Source: Bacteroidota bacterium
GTDB taxonomy: Bacteria > Bacteroidota > Bacteroidia > 2-12-FULL-35-15
Assembly: GCA_023251835.1 (NCBI GenBank)
Contig: JAHEXZ010000027.1
Location: 1 to 56,262, forward strand
Length of the DNA stretch: 56,262 bases
Direction of reading: 5' to 3'
Each line of letters starts with the position of its first letter. Within the stretch, counting starts at the first letter, position 1. Below, one piece after another: positions 52,899 through 56,262 of the stretch. The position numbers and the translations under genes are program-made. The notes beneath the pieces were generated by a model that did not search any database, was not told where the DNA came from, and saw only the letters and a list, made by a program, of their open reading frames with translations.

Positions 52899-53804
52899 AT
52901 GTCCAATAAAAATTTAATAATCATTGCCGGGCCAACTGCCATAGGAAAAACAGCATTGAGTATTACTCTTGCTAAATATTATCATTGTCCGGTTGTTTCA
53001 GCCGATTCCCGTCAGTTTTTTAAAGAAATGAAAATAGGTACTGCAAAACCAACAATTGAAGAAATGCAGGGAGTGACTCATTACTTTATCGACTCACATA
53101 GTATCACGGATGATTATAACGCAGGCAAATATGAAACTGAAACAATAACATTACTTGAAAAGTTATTTCAGACAAACGAAATCATAATACTTTCAGGAGG
53201 TTCCGGATTATATATAGATGCCATTTGTAAAGGTTTTGATGATCTGCCCGAAGCAGATTCTGACATAAGAAATAAAATAAATATACTCTCTCAACAACAA
53301 GGCATTAAAAGGTTACAGGAATTACTGAAAAAACTGGATAAAGATTATTATAACACTGTAGACCTTCAAAATCCACAACGCATAAGCCGTGCATTAGAAG
53401 TATGCCTTACAACCGGTATTCCCTACTCTGTTCTTAGAAAAGGTAAAAAACATGTCAGAAACTTCACTATCATAAAAATTGGCCTGAATACTTCACGCGA
53501 TATACTATATGAACGCATTAACAAGCGTGTAGATGAAATGATGGAAAATGGTTTGCTGGATGAAGTAAAATCATTACAGGCTTATAAACATCTGAATGCA
53601 TTACAAACAGTTGGATATAAGGAGTTATTTGATTTTATTGATAACAAAACAGATTTGAAAACTGCTATAGAATTAATCAAACAAAATACACGGAGATTTG
53701 CAAAACGGCAACTAACGTGGTTTAAAAAAGATGAACAAATGAAGTGGTTTCAACCACATCAGGTAACGGATATAATAGCCTATATCAATAATGCCATACA
53801 TTAA
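52899..53804 (+). CDS. miaA: tRNA dimethylallyltransferase
   Basis: MiaA puts a dimethylallyl group on N6 of A37 in tRNAs that read U-starting codons. The ATG at 52899 (MSNKNLIIIAGPTAIGKTALS) is preferred over a TTG 12 nt upstream; this gives 301 residues. Motifs: P-loop GPTAIGKT at 11-18, SADSRQFFKEMKIGTAKP near 36-53, LSGGSGLYIDAICKGFDDLPE near 96-116, QNPQRISRALEV near 157-168 and the closing TRRFAKRQLTWFKKD near 269-283. Converges on mnmD with 22 nt between stops. Confidence 0.96.
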   Translation: MSNKNLIIIAGPTAIGKTALSITLAKYYHCPVVSADSRQFFKEMKIGTAKPTIEEMQGVTHYFIDSHSITDDYNAGKYETETITLLEKLFQTNEIIILSGGSGLYIDAICKGFDDLPEADSDIRNKINILSQQQGIKRLQELLKKLDKDYYNTVDLQNPQRISRALEVCLTTGIPYSVLRKGKKHVRNFTIIKIGLNTSRDILYERINKRVDEMMENGLLDEVKSLQAYKHLNALQTVGYKELFDFIDNKTDLKTAIELIKQNTRRFAKRQLTWFKKDEQMKWFQPHQVTDIIAYINNAIH

Positions 53805-53826
53805 TTGTAATAAATCTCTTGCGAAA

Positions 53827-54522
53827 TTAACTTTTATATCCTTCTCTGTTTTTCCAGGCTCTCACTATTTCCCGCTTACCAGGAGGCCCTGGTAATGGTT
53901 CTACAATAAAACCAACTTTCTTTAAAATACGCTTTACTTCACCCTTAGCACAATAAGTTACCAGACAACCATTGAATTTTATAACTGTATACAATTTTTT
54001 AAATACATCTTCTGTCCACATCTCAGGTTGTACACGGGGACCAAAAGCATCAAAATATACAATATCGTACTCTCCTTCTATAGAGGCCTTCTGCAAGGTA
54101 GTATGTTTTTTATTTATAGTAAACCGATCTGTTAGTTTAACCGATTTATTCCATTCACATATATGAATTTCATTAAAAATATTTGCATAATGTTGAGCAT
54201 TGAGCAATGTCAGATAATTCAACTGTTCAATTAAAACTAATTCTAACGGATATGCTTCAATAGCCGTATAATAAATGTTTGTATCAAACCGTTCGGATTG
54301 AATTAATGTAAGCAATGCATTTAAACCTGTTCCTAAACCAATTTCTAAAATGTTTAAAGAAACGGATGTTTCTTTAGTTGAGATAAATTGCCTCAGCCCG
54401 GCATTTATATACACATGCTCACTTTCCTGTATAGCTCCGTGAATAGAATGATAATGCTCATTCAATTCCTTTATAAACAAAGAATGTGAACCATCAGATG
54501 TTTTTACAATTATTCGTTGCAT
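53827..54522 (-). CDS. mnmD: tRNA 5-methylaminomethyl-2-thiouridine methyltransferase (MnmD)
   Basis: A 231-residue SAM-dependent methyltransferase, the stand-alone MnmC1 domain that finishes the mnm5s2U34 modification. Seen: the SAM loop ILEIGLGTGLNALLTL near 58-73, YDIVYFDAFGPRVQPEMWT near 153-171 with the conserved DAFGP, and the C-terminal GPPGKREIVRAW near 213-224. The MnmC2 oxidase part of E. coli MnmC is absent, as usual for this phylum. Confidence 0.95.
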   Translation of the reverse strand: MQRIIVKTSDGSHSLFIKELNEHYHSIHGAIQESEHVYINAGLRQFISTKETSVSLNILEIGLGTGLNALLTLIQSERFDTNIYYTAIEAYPLELVLIEQLNYLTLLNAQHYANIFNEIHICEWNKSVKLTDRFTINKKHTTLQKASIEGEYDIVYFDAFGPRVQPEMWTEDVFKKLYTVIKFNGCLVTYCAKGEVKRILKKVGFIVEPLPGPPGKREIVRAWKNREGYKS

Positions 54523-54669
54523 AATTCCCTATGCGGGATATAACTTTTTTCTTTTCGCTAAAAAAATATCTTTCAACTGTAACTCAATGGTTCGGTAATT
54601 TTTTTAGAATATAAACAAATGTATGTAGAAAATTTTAGTTGAGATGAAGTAAAAGAAAAAGAAAAAAGC

Positions 54670-55300
54670 ATGAAGGTTGTGTGTGTGAAAACTCCCAACA
54701 ATGCTTCTAACAAGAGCGAGGATATTATAGGCACAATATTAGAAAAAACAAATGGGATAAATAAATTCCAGAAAAATTTTATACAACACCTATTGATTTT
54801 GTTCATGGGTATACGCGGCCGATATAATTTTCTGGACATGTCTCGGTTTGGAAAGTACAGCGAACAGAGCTATAGAAATAATTTTGAAAAAGATTTTGAT
54901 TTTTTCAAATTTAATGTTGAACCTACACACAATCAAAGTATTTGGCTGTTGATGGGTATTTTTCCAAACAAGGATTTATTGAAACCATAACCAAGCAAAC
55001 CCAATTAGAAGTCATTAGTAAACTCCGAGTAGATGCTAACCTGATGTATTTGCATAATGGAGAGCAGCACGTACAACGTGGACGACTATAGAAATATGAT
55101 AATAAGGCAAACATAAAAAATATTGACATAAGACGCATTCGGTTGGACTATGAAGATGACCAATCAAAAGTATATAGTGGGATTGTATGGAGTGTTGTGT
55201 TAAACGAAAAATTAAAATAGCATATGTTGAATATTGGAAAGATGGACAATACACAGGTCAATATGCTGTTTTGTTTTCAACAGATTTGAATTTAGATTGA
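54670..55300 (+). pseudogene. Decayed IS4-like DDE transposase
   Basis: Three frames must be joined. The start (54670 to about 54930) has ILEKTNGINKFQKNFIQHLL, MGIRGRYNFLDMSRFGKYSEQSYRNNFEKDFDFFKFN. After a gap that removes the first catalytic region, another frame resumes at 54945 with AVDGYFSKQGFIETI, EVISKLRVDANLMYLHNGEQ and stops at ~55091. A third stretch gives SGIVWSVVLNEKLK, then shifts once more into IAYVEYWKDGQYTGQYAVLFSTDLNLD and stops at 55300. The C-terminal part with the last catalytic residue is missing. Inactive. It abuts the rrn promoter region. Confidence 0.8.
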
Positions 55301-55318
55301 AGTTTTTTGCATAAAAAG

Positions 55319-55348
55319 TTTGCAGATTAAAAAAAATGTTTACTTTTG
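55319..55348 (+). promoter_or_regulatory. rrn promoter P1
   Basis: TTTG (55319-55322), 18-nt spacer, TACTTTTG (55341-55348): both boxes of the Bacteroidota primary promoter. About 520 nt upstream of the 16S gene. Confidence 0.75.
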
Positions 55349-55419
55349 CACCCCGCTTCTAATAAAAGCAACCGTTCTTGAAGACAATAATTATAAAATG
55401 TGATTTTTTTTACAAAAAG

Positions 55420-55449
55420 TTTGCAGATTAAAAAAAATGTTTACTTTTG
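55420..55449 (+). promoter_or_regulatory. rrn promoter P2
   Basis: TTTG (55420-55423), 18-nt spacer, TACTTTTG (55442-55449): the duplicated twin of P1 with the same spacer sequence. Confidence 0.75.
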
Positions 55450-55517
55450 CACCCCGCTTTTAATAAAAGCAATTGTTCCTTGAGAAAACGTAAAAAAATA
55501 AAATATTTTTACAAAAG

Positions 55518-55547
55518 TTTGGGAAATCAAAAAAAGTAGTATATTTG
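55518..55547 (+). promoter_or_regulatory. rrn promoter P3
   Basis: TTTG (55518-55521), 18-nt spacer, TATATTTG (55540-55547). Same geometry as P1/P2, but diverged spacer and downstream sequence (GCATCCTCGG). Confidence 0.72.
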
Positions 55548-55627
55548 CATCCTCGGAATTAACAATGAGATGTTGATAGGAATTCAAAAATAAGTAAAAA
55601 GAAATAAAAAAATATTTTACGTTTTTT

Positions 55628-55658
55628 TTTGTAGATTAAAAAAGTATTTGTAATTTCG
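55628..55658 (+). promoter_or_regulatory. rrn promoter P4 (weaker match)
   Basis: TTTG (55628-55631), 19-nt spacer, TAATTTCG (55651-55658), one base off the TAnnTTTG consensus, followed by CTGCCCG as in P1/P2 (CACCCCG). Closest of the four to the 16S gene. Confidence 0.55.
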
Positions 55659-55680
55659 CTGCCCGTTTAAAAAACGGATA

Positions 55681-55756
55681 GTTCTTTAAAACCGAATTTA
55701 TAGTTCTGCGCAAGTAGAATAAGTTATATAAATAACGTTCTTTGAAAATATTGAGA
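55681..55756 (+). promoter_or_regulatory. rrn leader with boxA-like antitermination motifs
   Basis: GTTCTTTAAAACC at 55681 and GTTCTTTGAAAATATTGAG at 55738-55756 resemble the GTTCTTTGA... boxA-like motif present upstream of 16S genes in this phylum and the E. coli boxA (TGCTCTTTAACA). The leader 55659-55864 holds no ORF that I credit. Confidence 0.55.
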
Positions 55757-55864
55757 AGCCAAAGAAATAGTAAGTATCCCTCTTATTATCATGTTCTGAT
55801 AATACGTTGATGAAACAAATCCTAAAAAATAATTTTCTTTAATGAAAAGAGCAATTTCAAACTT

Positions 55865-56262
55865 ACAATGAAGAGTTTGATCCTGGCTCAGGATGAACGC
55901 TAGCGGCAGGCCTAATACATGCAAGTCGAACGGTAACAGGCGTAGCAATACGTGCTGACGAGTGGCGCACGGGTGCGTAACGCGTATGCAATTTACCTTC
56001 AACTGGTGAATAGCCCGAAGAAATTCGGATTAATACACCATAGTATATTAGAGTGGCATCGCTTTAATATTAAAACTCCGGTGGTTGAAGCTGAGCATGC
56101 GTGACATTAGCTAGTTGGTGAGGTAATGGCTCACCAAGGCAACGATGTCTAGGGGATCTGAGAGGATTAACCCCCACACTGGTACTGAGACACGGACCAG
56201 ACTCCTACGGGAGGCAGCAGTAAGGAATATTGGACAATGGTCGCAAGACTGATCCAGCCATG
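55865..56262 (+). rRNA. rrs: 16S ribosomal RNA, 5' part (runs off the window)
   Basis: Conserved AGAGTTTGATCCTGGCTCAG begins at 55872, which puts base 1 at about 55865 by E. coli numbering. GAACGCTAGCGGCAGGCCTA, GAGTGGCGCACGGGTGCGTA, ACACTGGTACTGAGACACGG and CTCCTACGGGAGGCAGCAGT are all present, and GGAATATTGGACAATGG follows. The sequence is of Bacteroidota type. The first ~398 nt are in the window; a tRNA-Ile/Ala spacer, 23S and 5S would be expected beyond it. Confidence 0.97.

Larger units (their letters stand above)
55313..55485 (+). repeat. 101-bp tandem duplication carrying rrn promoters P1 and P2
   Basis: A 46-nt stretch beginning AAAAAGTTTGCAGATT is identical at 55313-55358 and 55414-55459, 101 bp apart, and similarity goes on for about 25 nt more, including a small GCTTTT / AAAAGC hairpin after each promoter. 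Confidence 0.85.

Noticed and set aside
54573-54839. 88-residue minus-strand ORF near mnmD
   Set aside because: It is opposite the transposase remnant, whose plus-strand frame shows family motifs.
55724-56002. 92-residue minus-strand ORF over the rrn leader and 16S start
   Set aside because: It overlaps conserved 16S rRNA sequence on the opposite strand.
1-56262. CRISPR arrays and tRNA genes
   Set aside because: No regularly spaced direct repeats or cloverleaf sequences were noticed; only the partial 16S rRNA gene was found among RNA genes. A tRNAscan or CRISPR search was not possible here.

Overview
The window is about 56 kb of AT-rich bacterial DNA from the phylum Bacteroidota. Four things point there: the partial 16S rRNA gene at the right end; promoters of the TTTG / TAnnTTTG type instead of E. 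coli -35/-10 boxes; lineage-typical proteins (short primary sigma factor, GldL/GldM-type domains, MnmD without a fused MnmC2, WG-repeat and small beta-barrel outer-membrane proteins); and almost no Shine-Dalgarno sequences. Genus cannot be told by eye. Chitinophagia- or Sphingobacteriia-like is a guess.

Layout. 1-2200: 3' part of a PAAR-ADP-ribosyltransferase polymorphic toxin, followed by two paralogous small genes that are probably immunity proteins. 2202-6292 (minus): aroE, a DedA membrane protein, a rhodanese, a phosphosulfolactate synthase (ComA) homologue and a large TPR protein. 6293-6816: spacer with two copies of a dispersed palindromic repeat. 6817-12126 (plus): glmM, a TMTC-like membrane protein with TPRs, a cysteine desulfurase and a DJ-1/PfpI protein. 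12258-21623 (minus): a run of envelope and secreted proteins (WG repeats, two or three genes sharing an N-terminal module, SPOR, Cys-rich lipoprotein, CAP domain, a GldL-GldM domain fusion, a beta-barrel). Upstream of this run lies a NarL-type response regulator with its histidine kinase (21801-23385), then proline dehydrogenase. 24828-31271: sucC, repeats, a SET-domain protein, a DUF4442 hotdog protein, an IS630 remnant, rarA, a mono-haem lipoprotein, a lysophospholipid acyltransferase and a small exported protein. 31378-35782 (minus): long-form GAPDH, rpoD and a DegP/DegQ protease. 35993-40690 (plus): a dapF operon, a GNAT acetyltransferase and a heptahaem cytochrome with TPRs. 40925-45648: a membrane pyrophosphatase with an unusual Cys/Met/His-rich tail, a DUF1801 gene bracketed by repeats, and an SLC13 transporter. 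45737-54522: a beta-barrel, a LolC/E-type permease, rbfA, an MsbA-like exporter, and a translation/tRNA set (tsaC, CCA transferase, miaA, mnmD) with a pRiA4b ORF-3-like acidic protein in between. 54670-55300: a decayed transposase. 55301-56262: an rrn promoter region with four tandem Bacteroidota-type promoters, a leader with boxA-like motifs, and the first ~400 nt of 16S rRNA.

Most of the window is chromosomal housekeeping. The less ordinary items are (a) the toxin with duplicated immunity candidates, (b) a single protein combining GldL-like membrane repeats with a GldM-like C-terminal domain, (c) a 129-residue Cys/Met/His-rich tandem-repeat tail on the proton/sodium pyrophosphatase, (d) an interspersed palindrome family (about nine full or partial copies) that in one case supplies the end of a gene, and (e) a shared N-terminal module placed in front of different C-terminal domains in adjacent genes. 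No tRNA genes or CRISPR arrays were seen.
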